Positions 1 to 6,610 of a stretch of 9,208 nucleotides of DNA are shown piece by piece; position 1 is the first letter of the stretch, and each line of letters opens with the position of its first letter. Made by a program: the position numbers and the translations under genes. The DNA comes from JAFDZV01 sp966128725 (GTDB lineage Bacteria; Bacteroidota; Ignavibacteria; OLB7): positions 1 through 9,208 of the forward strand of contig CBHYLN010000177.1 in assembly GCA_966128725.1 (NCBI GenBank), in the 5' to 3' direction. The notes under the pieces were generated by a model. It made no database searches and was not told the DNA's origin. It worked only from the letters and a program-made list of their open reading frames with translations.

Positions 1-686
1 GTCATCACCATACGAAGCTCGATGGCGACTTCGGCAAATCCTACGTCTTCGCAATTGTTGAACAGATCCTGCTCGTCGAAGTTCGTAATCACTTCGGCGT
101 TCACATCCTTCGGGAACCCATAATGTTCGAACAACTTCTGGGCAACCTTGCCAAGCGGCGCGATATCGTAACCGAACAAAATTTGGCCTTGGCTGCGATC
201 TCGGGCAAGCACGGCGCGCCGGTTTACCGGTTCGCAGATCGAGAGCCGACCGCCGGGCCGCAACACGCGAAAAAGCTCGGCGAAACTTTCTGCGCGTTCC
301 TCCGCGTACATCAGCGCCGCGCGGCATACTACCGCGTCAACCGAACAGTCGGCAACAGACTGCAGAGCGTTGGCCGGTTCGGCTACAAAGCGTGCTGGGG
401 TTCCGCACATAGGGTCGTATGCCTGCTGGCATAGCTCAATGGCTGCCGGCGAGATGTCGGAAAAGATCACCTGGCCCGATGTCCCCACATGGCCAAGCGC
501 CGCAAAGCCCAACAGACCGTCACCGGTTCCTACGTCCAATACCGTATTGCCCTCAACGATTTCGGCCGCAGTGATGATCTTGTCACGCACCGGCCGAAGC
601 GAGCGCATTGCCCGCTCGAAATTGTCAATACTGCCGCCGAATCGGTGCTCGGTAAGCCATCGAGACCACTTGTCGTGTTCGATCAT
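1..686 (-). CDS. Class I SAM-dependent methyltransferase (3' end outside window)
   Basis: Reading the minus strand from the ATG at 684-686 gives 228 uninterrupted codons running off the left edge, so the C-terminus is missing. The protein has the Rossmann-like methyltransferase core. Motif I is VLDVGTGDG at residues 49-57, the glycine-rich SAM loop. An acidic residue ends strand 2 (Asp77 in FSDIS), where the ribose hydroxyls are normally bound. The post-core motif ELFRVLRPGGRL lies near residues 137-148. This is the Methyltransf_11/25 type, acting on small molecules, quinones or lipids; the substrate cannot be read from the sequence. The start is supported by a GGGGA purine run 8 nt upstream. 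The gene is divergent from the SDR gene at 963, across 276 bp containing a 12-bp inverted repeat. Family assignment is firm; substrate is unknown. Confidence 0.88.
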   Translation of the reverse strand, partial: MIEHDKWSRWLTEHRFGGSIDNFERAMRSLRPVRDKIITAAEIVEGNTVLDVGTGDGLLGFAALGHVGTSGQVIFSDISPAAIELCQQAYDPMCGTPARFVAEPANALQSVADCSVDAVVCRAALMYAEERAESFAELFRVLRPGGRLSICEPVNRRAVLARDRSQGQILFGYDIAPLGKVAQKLFEHYGFPKDVNAEVITNFDEQDLFNNCEDVGFAEVAIELRMVM

Positions 687-962
687 GACGTTGTTCCCCA
701 GGGATATTGGTTCTTGAAACTGAAAACGCCCGAGACGTCGAGCGTTTTCAGTTCTGCCGGGTACAATATGGCAGCACAATATGTTGGAACATCGCGACAC
801 CACGCTGAATTGATTGCGTATCAGGGGTTTCGAGGCACGACCCACTCCTTGATGGCCCGTTATCGCGGAACCAGTTCCAACATGACGTTGTGCGATCCCT
901 TTATCCTTCCCACTGCCTTGCCGAGCCCGTGTGGTGTTTGTAGGTTTGCGCTGGAGAAATTG
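687..962. promoter_or_regulatory. Divergent intergenic region with several inverted and direct repeats
   Basis: No convincing gene lies here, although the downstream frame stays open through it. It must hold the promoters of the leftward methyltransferase and the rightward SDR gene. Visible structure: a 12-bp inverted repeat (718-753); the direct repeat ACAATATG at 763-770 and 776-783; the short palindrome GGAAC-CA-GTTCC at 867-878; and ATGTTGGAAC (781-790), matched by its exact reverse complement at 874-883. These could be operator sites, but no promoter hexamers can be assigned with confidence. Confidence 0.4.
718..753. repeat. 12-bp perfect inverted repeat, hairpin-forming
   Basis: AACTGAAAACGC (718-729) is the exact reverse complement of GCGTTTTCAGTT (742-753), with a 12-nt spacer that can itself pair 3 bp more. 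It lies 32 nt upstream of the minus-strand methyltransferase start. A terminator would not be expected between divergent genes, and there is no T-run, so an operator or 5'-UTR structure is more likely. Confidence 0.55.
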
Positions 963-1874
963 ATGGCCAAACGAATCCTGATTACAGGAGCCTCTGGTTT
1001 TGTCGGCTGGAACGCGGTGCGCCATTTCGCCGAGAGCGGACATGACGTCGTTGCAACCTATTGTACGTTCTCTCACTACTTGCACCGTGTTGTGCGATGC
1101 CAGCCCGTACGGCTCGATCTAGCCGACGGGAGCGCAATCGATGACGTGGTGGCACGGTTCCAGCCGGATTGTATCGTTCATGCCGCCGCCATATCCCGCC
1201 CGCAGGAATCACACGACGCCGAGCAGTTGCAGACCGTGAACCTGCTCGGCACCGAACGCCTGGCGCGCGCGGCGGCACGGGCCGGCAGTACGTTCGTGTT
1301 TCTCTCCACCGATCTTGTGTACGATTCGCAGGCCGGATGTTGTACCGAGCGGACGCCAACGCACCCCTCCGGCGCCGGCGGATATTCGCGTTCCAAGCTG
1401 GCGGCCGAGCATGCCGTTGCCAACACCGGTTGTCGCTGGATCGTGTTGCGTTGCGCGCTGCTGTTCGGCAACGGCACTCCGCGATCGAACAGCTTCACCC
1501 AGTTCATCGATCGCTGCTGGGCGCAGGGGAAGGCGGCGCCGGTGTTTACCGATCAGTACCGGTCGTTTCTGTACGTGGGCGAACTGGTGCGCGCGGTCGA
1601 GCATGTGGCGCTGGTGAACCCGCAGGCCAACGAGCTGTTCGTGTGCGGCGGTCCCGAACGGCTTAGCCGGGCCGAGTTCGCGATGCGTTATGCCGATGCG
1701 GCCGGCCGCGACAGGGCGGTGTGCCACCCCATGCGCTCGGCCGAGCTGCCGGGATATCAGGGCGGCGGCAGCGACATCTGGCTGGATACCGCGAAGCTGC
1801 GCGCCACCGGATGGGAACATCGCCCCGTGGTTGAGTGTTTCCAGGAAATGTTGATGCAGAGTGGCTTGGAATAG
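963..1874 (+). CDS. RmlD-like SDR-family NAD(P)-dependent sugar-nucleotide reductase/epimerase
   Basis: A 303-aa extended short-chain dehydrogenase/reductase. The N-terminal Rossmann motif TGASGFVG (residues 8-15) fits GxxGxxG nucleotide binding. FLSTDLVYD near 113-121 is the typical RmlD-type strand with the catalytic Ser/Thr, and YSRSK (Tyr141...Lys145) is the catalytic YxxxK pair. Length and these motifs match RmlD / dTDP-4-dehydrorhamnose reductase and its relatives. No other rhamnose-pathway gene (RmlA, B, C) is in the window, so the substrate is uncertain and a more general epimerase/reductase role is possible. The frame is open upstream to 489, but the ATG at 963 is chosen because it begins directly at the MAKRILITGASG strand and has GGAG at 953-956. 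The next gene starts 63 nt after the stop, so co-transcription with the cyclo-ligase gene is plausible. Confidence 0.87.
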   Translation: MAKRILITGASGFVGWNAVRHFAESGHDVVATYCTFSHYLHRVVRCQPVRLDLADGSAIDDVVARFQPDCIVHAAAISRPQESHDAEQLQTVNLLGTERLARAAARAGSTFVFLSTDLVYDSQAGCCTERTPTHPSGAGGYSRSKLAAEHAVANTGCRWIVLRCALLFGNGTPRSNSFTQFIDRCWAQGKAAPVFTDQYRSFLYVGELVRAVEHVALVNPQANELFVCGGPERLSRAEFAMRYADAAGRDRAVCHPMRSAELPGYQGGGSDIWLDTAKLRATGWEHRPVVECFQEMLMQSGLE

Positions 1875-1937
1875 CGTACATTACGCACGTTCTTCATGAA
1901 CGCCATACTCCCCGCACCAGACCCTCCATATCCTATC

Positions 1938-2513
1938 ATGGCAGCCCGAAACCAGATCACAAACAAGGAAGATATCCGTCGCGAAGTGCTTCGCCTGCGC
2001 GATGGCATATCAGCACGAGAACACGGCGAACTCAGCCTTGCAATTTGCCGGGGTGTCTCCGAGGACGACCGTTATCTGGACGCTCGCGCGGTGCATGTGT
2101 ACCTGCCGATTGGCAGCGAGGTTGATATCATGCCGCTTGTGGACCTTGCCTGGGAAATGGGGAAGGGAGTTGGCATGATGCAGGTGATGGCCGATGGCGG
2201 CATCGCGCATTACGCGATCGAACGTACCACCGAATACCGGAAATCCGCGTTGGGTATCCTTGAGCCGGTCGACGCCGAGCCGTTCGACATGGAGACATGC
2301 GATCTGGTGATTGTGCCGCTGGTCGCCGCCGATCAGGAGTGCAACCGCATCGGCTACGGCAAGGGGTATTACGACCAGTTCCTGGCGCAGCACCCCCGGC
2401 CCACCATCGGCGTTGCCTTCGACGTCCAGTTGGTCCCCAGCATTCCCGCCGACAGTGGCGATGTTCAGTTGGATTGCATCTACACCGAGACGCGTATCCT
2501 GAACGCCGAGTAG
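1938..2513 (+). CDS. 5-formyltetrahydrofolate cyclo-ligase (methenyl-THF synthetase)
   Basis: This enzyme converts 5-formyl-THF and ATP to 5,10-methenyl-THF in the cytosol, recycling a folate storage form. The 191-aa product matches the family length. The N-terminal region has the usual IRREVLRLRDGIS helix (about 13-25). The diagnostic motif RIGYGKGYYDQFL spans 137-149, corresponding to the ATP/phosphate-binding R-x-GxGxGYYD signature. IPADSGDVQLDCIYTE near 169-184 matches the conserved C-terminal 'HD.p.D.i.Te' segment, although the usual His is Gly-like here (SGD). ATG 1938 is preferred because the family homology begins just after it. An in-frame ATG at 1896 would add 14 proline-rich residues of no recognisable type. 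Neither start has a clear Shine-Dalgarno. The gene follows the SDR gene closely, so it may be read from the same transcript. Confidence 0.92.
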   Translation: MAARNQITNKEDIRREVLRLRDGISAREHGELSLAICRGVSEDDRYLDARAVHVYLPIGSEVDIMPLVDLAWEMGKGVGMMQVMADGGIAHYAIERTTEYRKSALGILEPVDAEPFDMETCDLVIVPLVAADQECNRIGYGKGYYDQFLAQHPRPTIGVAFDVQLVPSIPADSGDVQLDCIYTETRILNAE

Positions 2514-2580
2514 GTCCCGTTGCCCCTGCGTGCTGTGTCGGTGCGTGCCGAATGCGCACCGCAAATCCGTGGCGTGTGTG

Positions 2581-2611
2581 CGGGCTTGAAACTTCGTGGC
2601 GACCAAGCCCG
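2581..2611 (+). terminator. Stem-loop downstream of the folate gene
   Basis: CGGGCTTG (2581-2588) pairs exactly with CAAGCCCG (2604-2611) around a 15-nt loop. No T-run follows, so it is a weak terminator candidate or a leader structure for the PspC gene. A second possible stem follows (GGTTGCT 2617-2623 with AGCAACC 2643-2649), as does a direct repeat TAGCAAC (2642-2648 and 2652-2658) just before the PspC start. Confidence 0.4.
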
Positions 2612-2669
2612 TAGCCGGTTGCTGTTGGTGACAACGAATCCTAGCAACCAATAGCAACGCGGAACCACG

Positions 2670-3299
2670 ATGAACAACCGAAAGCTGTACCGCTCCACCG
2701 ACCGCGCGATGATCGCGGGAGTGTCCGCCGGCATCGCCGACCACCTTGATATCCCACGTCCGCTTGTACGCCTTGCGTTTCTGATGCTCACGCTTGCCGG
2801 CGGCATCGGCCTTCTGGCGTACGCGATTCTGTGGATAGCCATGCCGAAGGACCCGACGTTGGTGATCCGGTTCGAGGGGGACGACGCGTTTCCCCGACGG
2901 TCCTCACGTGTGGGGGGGCTGTTCAAGGTAGCTGTTGCCGTTGTGGCGGCCGCCATCATTGCCGATGCTCTTCCGTTTTTCGACGGCGAATTCTACGGTG
3001 TTGCCTGCGTGGCCGGTCTGTTGGTCGGGCTCTTCTTCCTGGCGCGAAATATCGGCGGCCGTTGGTTCGATTCCGAGCGGGGCGGACTGTATCGCTCGCG
3101 TTCCAACAAGAAGGTGTTCGGTGTGTTGGGTGGGCTTGCCGAGCGGTTCGGCATCGATCCAACCATCCTGCGCGTGGCGGTTGTGTGCGCCGTTGTGGTT
3201 AGTGCCGGTGTTGTGATGCCCGCGTACATCCTGTATGCGATGTTGGTGCCGTATGGCGATGCCCACGAGATCGATGCCGAGCGTGTGATGGTGATGTAG
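2670..3299 (+). CDS. Membrane protein with two PspC domains
   Basis: A 209-aa protein with a duplicated PspC architecture. The first PspC domain spans residues 1-62: LYRSTDRAMIAGVSAGIADHL, then a membrane segment at about 34-57 ending ILWIAMPKD. Two further hydrophobic segments lie at about 84-104 and 107-125. A second PspC domain spans about 138-197: GLYRSRSNKKVFGVLGGLAERFG, a membrane segment at about 168-193, and the end motif ILYAMLVPYG. PspC domains are known from the phage-shock membrane-stress response, where PspC is a membrane partner of the PspA/PspB system. In Bacteroidota-type genomes stand-alone PspC proteins are common, and a sensor or anti-sigma-like role is only inferred. No PspA gene is nearby. 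The upstream GCGGAA is only a weak ribosome-binding site. A strong GC-rich hairpin lies 67 nt after the stop. Confidence 0.9.
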   Translation: MNNRKLYRSTDRAMIAGVSAGIADHLDIPRPLVRLAFLMLTLAGGIGLLAYAILWIAMPKDPTLVIRFEGDDAFPRRSSRVGGLFKVAVAVVAAAIIADALPFFDGEFYGVACVAGLLVGLFFLARNIGGRWFDSERGGLYRSRSNKKVFGVLGGLAERFGIDPTILRVAVVCAVVVSAGVVMPAYILYAMLVPYGDAHEIDAERVMVM

Positions 3300-3365
3300 G
3301 CCTGCCTGAGTCGGTGATTGGTCAGATATTAGGCCGGATGGTCCCGCGAACGTTGAACCTGTACC

Positions 3366-3398
3366 GCGCGCCGTGCACAGCATGCCTGCACGGCGCGC
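3366..3398 (+). terminator. Strong GC-rich hairpin after the PspC gene
   Basis: GCGCGCCGTGCA (3366-3377) is the exact reverse complement of TGCACGGCGCGC (3387-3398), giving a 12-bp stem with a 9-nt loop. It is followed by CCCTGTTT, a short weak T-stretch. Position and stability fit an intrinsic terminator. The rest of 3300-3600 holds no gene I can support. Confidence 0.6.
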
Positions 3399-3600
3399 CC
3401 TGTTTCGGGATGTCCAGTTCAAGGGCGCCCGTCAGTTTCGGGTTGTTCGCGCGATGAGCATGCGTACAGCCCCAGATACACGCCGGTCGTTTGCCGATCA
3501 CCCCAATCTGGCTAGCTTGCGCGGCACATCTCTCTCTGTCGTTCTTTCGTGCCGTCCCGGCAGGAGGGGCCGGCGGCCGAACTCGCCTGAAACTTTCCGC

Positions 3601-4449
3601 ATGGATCGCTACATCTACCTGAACGGACAACTTGTCCCTGCCGACCAAGCCACCATTTCACCGTTCGACCGAGGATTCCTGTTCGGAGATGGTCTGTTCG
3701 AGACGATTCGCTGCTACCGTGGGCAGGCGCATCTGCTGGGCCGGCATCTGGACCGTTTGGAGCGAGGGGCGGGCGTGCTTGGCATCGCGGTTCCGGCACG
3801 CCCGTTGCTTGAGGGGGCGATCGACAGCACCGTGCTTGCCAATGGCGGCGGTGATTGCGTGGTGCGGGTGAGCCTTACGCGCGGCATTGGCGAGCATGTG
3901 ATGCGCATCAACCCGGAAACCCCGCCAACACTGCTAATCACAACAAAGCCGTTATTGCATGCAAACGACCTTTCCAAACCCGAAGCCGTGATAGTGCTGG
4001 ATGTGAAGCATGTTCCCCCGGCGATCGGCGTTCGGCTGAAGGCGCTTAATTACATGCCGGCCGCTGTTGCCGCGCGCCAGTTGGCCGCCGCCGGTGTGCG
4101 CGAGGGTGTGCTGCTTACCGCCGAAGGCCTGGTCGCGGCCGGCACGGTGAGCAATCTGTTCTGCGTGTTGAACGGCGTGCTGCTTACGCCGCCGCTTTCG
4201 ATGGGGGTGCTCGCCGGCATTACGCGCGGGCGCGTGCTGGAGCTGGCCGCCGCGCATGGCGTCGAGATCGGCGAAATGGCGTTCGACTTGCCAACGCTCG
4301 CCGGCGCAGCCGAATTCTTCTATACCAATTCCGTGCGCGAGATCGTGCCCGTTGTTGCGCTGAACGCGCATGCGATTGGCGGCGGGCAGGTGGGGTCGGT
4401 TACCGAACTGCTGCGGCAGGCGTACCATGCCGAGGCGCCGCTGGGCTGA
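3601..4449 (+). CDS. Class IV (fold-type IV) PLP-dependent aminotransferase / aminodeoxychorismate lyase family
   Basis: A 282-aa PLP enzyme of the family containing branched-chain aminotransferase, D-amino acid transaminase and 4-amino-4-deoxychorismate lyase (PabC). The N-terminal half has YLNGQLVPADQATISPFDRG and FGDGLFETIRCYRG (about 6-41), both typical. RLKALNYM (145-152) supplies the Schiff-base lysine, Lys147. GTVSNLFCV (181-189), LLTPPLS (194-200) and GVLAGITR (202-209) form the phosphate- and cofactor-binding loops. Ala180 occupies the place of the family's cofactor-contacting Glu (usually G-x-V-x-E-G-x-x-SN). Length suits PabC-like or D-amino acid transaminase-like members; which reaction it performs cannot be decided. 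The start is the ATG at the beginning of the homology. The frame extends upstream to 3373 without family resemblance. An AGGAGG at 3562-3567 lies 33 nt upstream, too far for normal use unless folded closer. Confidence 0.88.
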   Translation: MDRYIYLNGQLVPADQATISPFDRGFLFGDGLFETIRCYRGQAHLLGRHLDRLERGAGVLGIAVPARPLLEGAIDSTVLANGGGDCVVRVSLTRGIGEHVMRINPETPPTLLITTKPLLHANDLSKPEAVIVLDVKHVPPAIGVRLKALNYMPAAVAARQLAAAGVREGVLLTAEGLVAAGTVSNLFCVLNGVLLTPPLSMGVLAGITRGRVLELAAAHGVEIGEMAFDLPTLAGAAEFFYTNSVREIVPVVALNAHAIGGGQVGSVTELLRQAYHAEAPLG

Positions 4450-4465
4450 TCGGTGGCCTCGTTGC

Positions 4466-4481
4466 CCGGCACGCCGGCGTG
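4466..4481. repeat. Overlapping GC palindromes after the aminotransferase gene
   Basis: CACGCCGGCGTG (4470-4481) is a perfect 12-bp palindrome, overlapped by CCGGC-AC-GCCGG (4466-4477). It lies 16 nt after the stop codon in the 98-nt gap before the next gene. It may act as a weak terminator or be a protein-binding site; no T-run follows. Confidence 0.35.
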
Positions 4482-4547
4482 TAATTCCCGTGGGGCAATC
4501 GCCGTTTCGTCCCTTGCCTGCTATTGCGCGCGCCGGTAGTTTCGGCG

Positions 4548-6212
4548 ATGCGTTCAAGTAATCCACTCTCATCCGTATGCCGTCGGCTGGCTGATGGCTG
4601 CCGGGCATCGGTGCCCGCGTGCCGCCTGGCGGCACTTGTGCTTCCGCTCGTGTTCGCGGCGTTGGGCGCACAGCCGCCCAATATCCGCGTTACCAGCCCC
4701 GGCGTCACGGCCGATGAAGTCACCATCGCGATCGATCCCAACAACCCGCGGCACCTGATCGTTGGCGCCAATCTGAACTACAGCGCGTACTCCAGCGATG
4801 GCGGGCGCACCTGGACCGAGCGTTCCATGGATTCCCCGTTCGGTGTATGGGGCGATCCCGCGGTGACGTTCATGCCCGACGGCAGCGCGTTGTTTGCGCA
4901 TCTTTCCAACGCGGCCTCCGGTTACTGGCTCGATCGACTGGTGGTGCAGAGATCGGCCGATGGCGGAAGCACGTGGAACGGCGGCGTGCCCGTTGGTGCC
5001 AACGCTCCCACACAGCAGGACAAGGAGTGGATGATTGCCGATTGGAGCGATGGCCCACGGCGTGGCACGGTCTACATGTCCTGGACTCAGTTCGATCGGT
5101 ACGCAAGCACATCGCGGGCCGATAGCTCGCGTGTGTTATGTGTTCGCTCCACCGATGGCGGCCTTACATGGTCGGCGCCGGTGCGTGTCAGCGATCGGCT
5201 TGGCGACTGTGTCGACAGCGACTCCACCGTGCAGGGCGCCGTGCCGGCGGTAGGGCCTGATGGGAATGTGTATACATGCTGGTCCGGGCCGCTGGGGCTG
5301 ATGTTCGATCGTTCCACCGACGGCGGCGCCACGTTCGGTACCGACCGATTCATCGACTCGTTGCCCGGTGGCTGGGATTTCGCGATTCCCGGTCTGGACC
5401 GCTGCAACGGATTCCCGATCACCCTGTGCGATCTCTCGCGATCGCCACGCCGTGGCCGTCTCTACGTGGTCTGGGCCGACCAGCGCAACGGTCCGGACAA
5501 TACCGACGTGTTTGTCCGCACCTCCACCGATGGCGGCGATACGTGGTCGGATCGGCGCAAAATCAACGGCGATGCGGGGCGGGCACATCAGTTCTTCCAT
5601 TGGGCCACACTGGATGCCGCCAACGGCGACCTGTACGTGGTGTATTGCGATCGCAGGGCGGGCAATGCCAACGCTACCGATGTGTACGTGGCGCGGTCGA
5701 CCGATGGCGGAGAAACCTTTCAGGAGCAGCTTGTCAGCGCGCGGCCCTTCGTGCCAACCACCGGCGCCTTTCTGGGGGATTATATCGGCATCGCCGCGCA
5801 TGCCGGCGTGGCATATCCGATATGGACCCGTATGGATGCCGGGGTAACGTCGTTGTGGACGGCAATTGTCAACTTCGACAATGTTGGCGGCGTACGCGCC
5901 GATCCCGCGTCCGGCCCTGGCCAGCCGGCCGCGCACGCTCGCATCGAGGGTGTGGGCAACACCACGCATACCGGCGCGGTCCGGATCGATCTTGCGTTGG
6001 ACGGTGCGGTGGAGGGGCGCGTGGAAATCATCGATCTGGTGGGGCATGTGGTTGCATCCCTGCCGGTGGAGCCGATGCTGGCCAACGGCCTGCAGTCGGT
6101 ATGGTGGGATGGGATAGGGCAGGGTGGGATGGATGCGCCCGATGGCCTCTATCTGGCTGTTTTGCGAGCCGGCAGCCGCTCCAGCGCTCGAACATTCCGG
6201 CACGTGCGCTGA
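4548..6212 (+). CDS. Secreted six-Asp-box (BNR/sialidase-like) beta-propeller with T9SS type A sorting domain
   Basis: A 554-aa exported protein. A hydrophobic signal segment (about 26-41, RLAALVLPLVFAALGA) ends before Gln42. Six Asp-boxes of the form SxDGGxT(W/F) start at residues 82, 136, 201, 256, 326 and 384, marking the turns of a six-bladed propeller as in sialidases and other BNR proteins. Repeats such as SPRRGRLYVVWADQR lie between them. The sialidase FRIP motif is absent near the N-terminus, so hydrolase activity is not shown. Residues about 465-554 form a FlgD-like / T9SS type A C-terminal domain: VEIIDLVGHVVASL, then VWWDGIGQGG, then GLYLAVLRAG, ending in RTFRHVR. Such domains direct export across the outer membrane and cell-surface attachment or release. 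ATG 4548 is chosen over an in-frame TTG at 4524; no clear ribosome-binding site precedes either. A hairpin lies immediately after the stop. Confidence 0.85.
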   Translation: MRSSNPLSSVCRRLADGCRASVPACRLAALVLPLVFAALGAQPPNIRVTSPGVTADEVTIAIDPNNPRHLIVGANLNYSAYSSDGGRTWTERSMDSPFGVWGDPAVTFMPDGSALFAHLSNAASGYWLDRLVVQRSADGGSTWNGGVPVGANAPTQQDKEWMIADWSDGPRRGTVYMSWTQFDRYASTSRADSSRVLCVRSTDGGLTWSAPVRVSDRLGDCVDSDSTVQGAVPAVGPDGNVYTCWSGPLGLMFDRSTDGGATFGTDRFIDSLPGGWDFAIPGLDRCNGFPITLCDLSRSPRRGRLYVVWADQRNGPDNTDVFVRTSTDGGDTWSDRRKINGDAGRAHQFFHWATLDAANGDLYVVYCDRRAGNANATDVYVARSTDGGETFQEQLVSARPFVPTTGAFLGDYIGIAAHAGVAYPIWTRMDAGVTSLWTAIVNFDNVGGVRADPASGPGQPAAHARIEGVGNTTHTGAVRIDLALDGAVEGRVEIIDLVGHVVASLPVEPMLANGLQSVWWDGIGQGGMDAPDGLYLAVLRAGSRSSARTFRHVR

Positions 6213-6235
6213 ACGGCGCGCCATGCCCGCGCCGT
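6213..6235 (+). terminator. Hairpin immediately after the propeller gene
   Basis: ACGGCGCG (6213-6220) pairs exactly with CGCGCCGT (6228-6235) around a 7-nt loop, starting at the base after the stop codon. No T-run follows. It probably ends the propeller transcript and separates it from the small-gene array. Confidence 0.5.
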
Positions 6236-6290
6236 GTGCCGCAGCCTGTGGCGGTGCTGTATCTGGCGGGCGGTTTCTCGAAAAGTGCGG

Positions 6291-6315
6291 GGGTACACAA
6301 AGATGTACTACCACG
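6291..6315. repeat. 25-bp quasi-palindromic intergenic element, copy 1
   Basis: The element reads GGGTACA, five variable bases, then ATGTACTACCACG. GTACA and TGTAC form its inverted arms. Copy 2 at 7162 matches it at 21 of 25 positions by hand alignment, with no gaps. It lies 295 nt upstream of the first small gene and 56 nt after the hairpin that follows the propeller gene. Confidence 0.6.
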
Positions 6316-6456
6316 CCGTGATCGATAGCCACAACTTTCGGAAAACTCAATGAAACACGAAGGCATTCCAGATGGCCGAGTTTGATGCGTGCACGCCCGT
6401 GTCCGCGGTTAGGGCTTGGCCGCTTCGTTGTTTCCGTACTACGCAAATCCAGAGCA

Positions 6457-6526
6457 TCACTAACGGTTCCTATCAGACTACACCTTGAAGGCCTGCCGTG
6501 CCGTACGACGCTATCCGGAAGGGACA
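6457..6526 (+). repeat. Leader-like block, copy 1
   Basis: Three ordered segments, TCACTAAC, CTTGAA and TCCGGAAGGGACA, occur here and again at 7035-7073 in the same order and orientation. Preceding AGAG bases are also shared. Spacing differs: 49 nt here versus 18 nt there between the first and last segments. The final segment contains a Shine-Dalgarno-like GGAAGGGA but no family gene starts behind it. Confidence 0.5.
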
Positions 6527-6610
6527 TTCGTATGACGTGGTATGGTAGTGTATGCCGACACGGTGAAAGGGGGAATCACTTTTCCGCTATCCATCCACAT
6601 GGAGATCACA

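Larger units (their letters stand above)
6236..6610. other. Long non-coding leader region before the first small Cys-rich gene
   Basis: About 375 bases with no gene I can support. It contains the first copy of the 25-bp quasi-palindrome (6291-6315) and a block made of TCACTAAC (6457-6464), CTTGAA (6484-6489) and TCCGGAAGGGACA (6514-6526), which recurs in compressed form after the first small gene. After that block comes ATGACG at 6531, opening a short frame not related to the family. No promoter hexamers could be assigned with confidence. Confidence 0.45.

Noticed and set aside
489..962. N-terminal extension of the SDR gene from an upstream ATG
   Set aside because: It would overlap the methyltransferase gene on the other strand and adds 158 residues without family resemblance before the Rossmann start at 963.
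2010..2744. Minus-strand frame of 244 codons opposite the cyclo-ligase gene
   Set aside because: The plus strand carries an unmistakable GYGKGYYD enzyme; the antisense product has no domain features.
3373..3600. N-terminal extension of the PLP enzyme
   Set aside because: It begins inside the hairpin after the PspC gene and encodes Arg-rich sequence unlike the family; the homology starts at the ATG at 3601.
5136..6527. Long minus-strand open frame of 463 codons opposite the propeller gene
   Set aside because: It is antisense to a gene with six clear Asp-boxes and a recognisable C-terminal domain. The product is rich in Arg, His and Gly without domain character, typical of a high-GC shadow frame.
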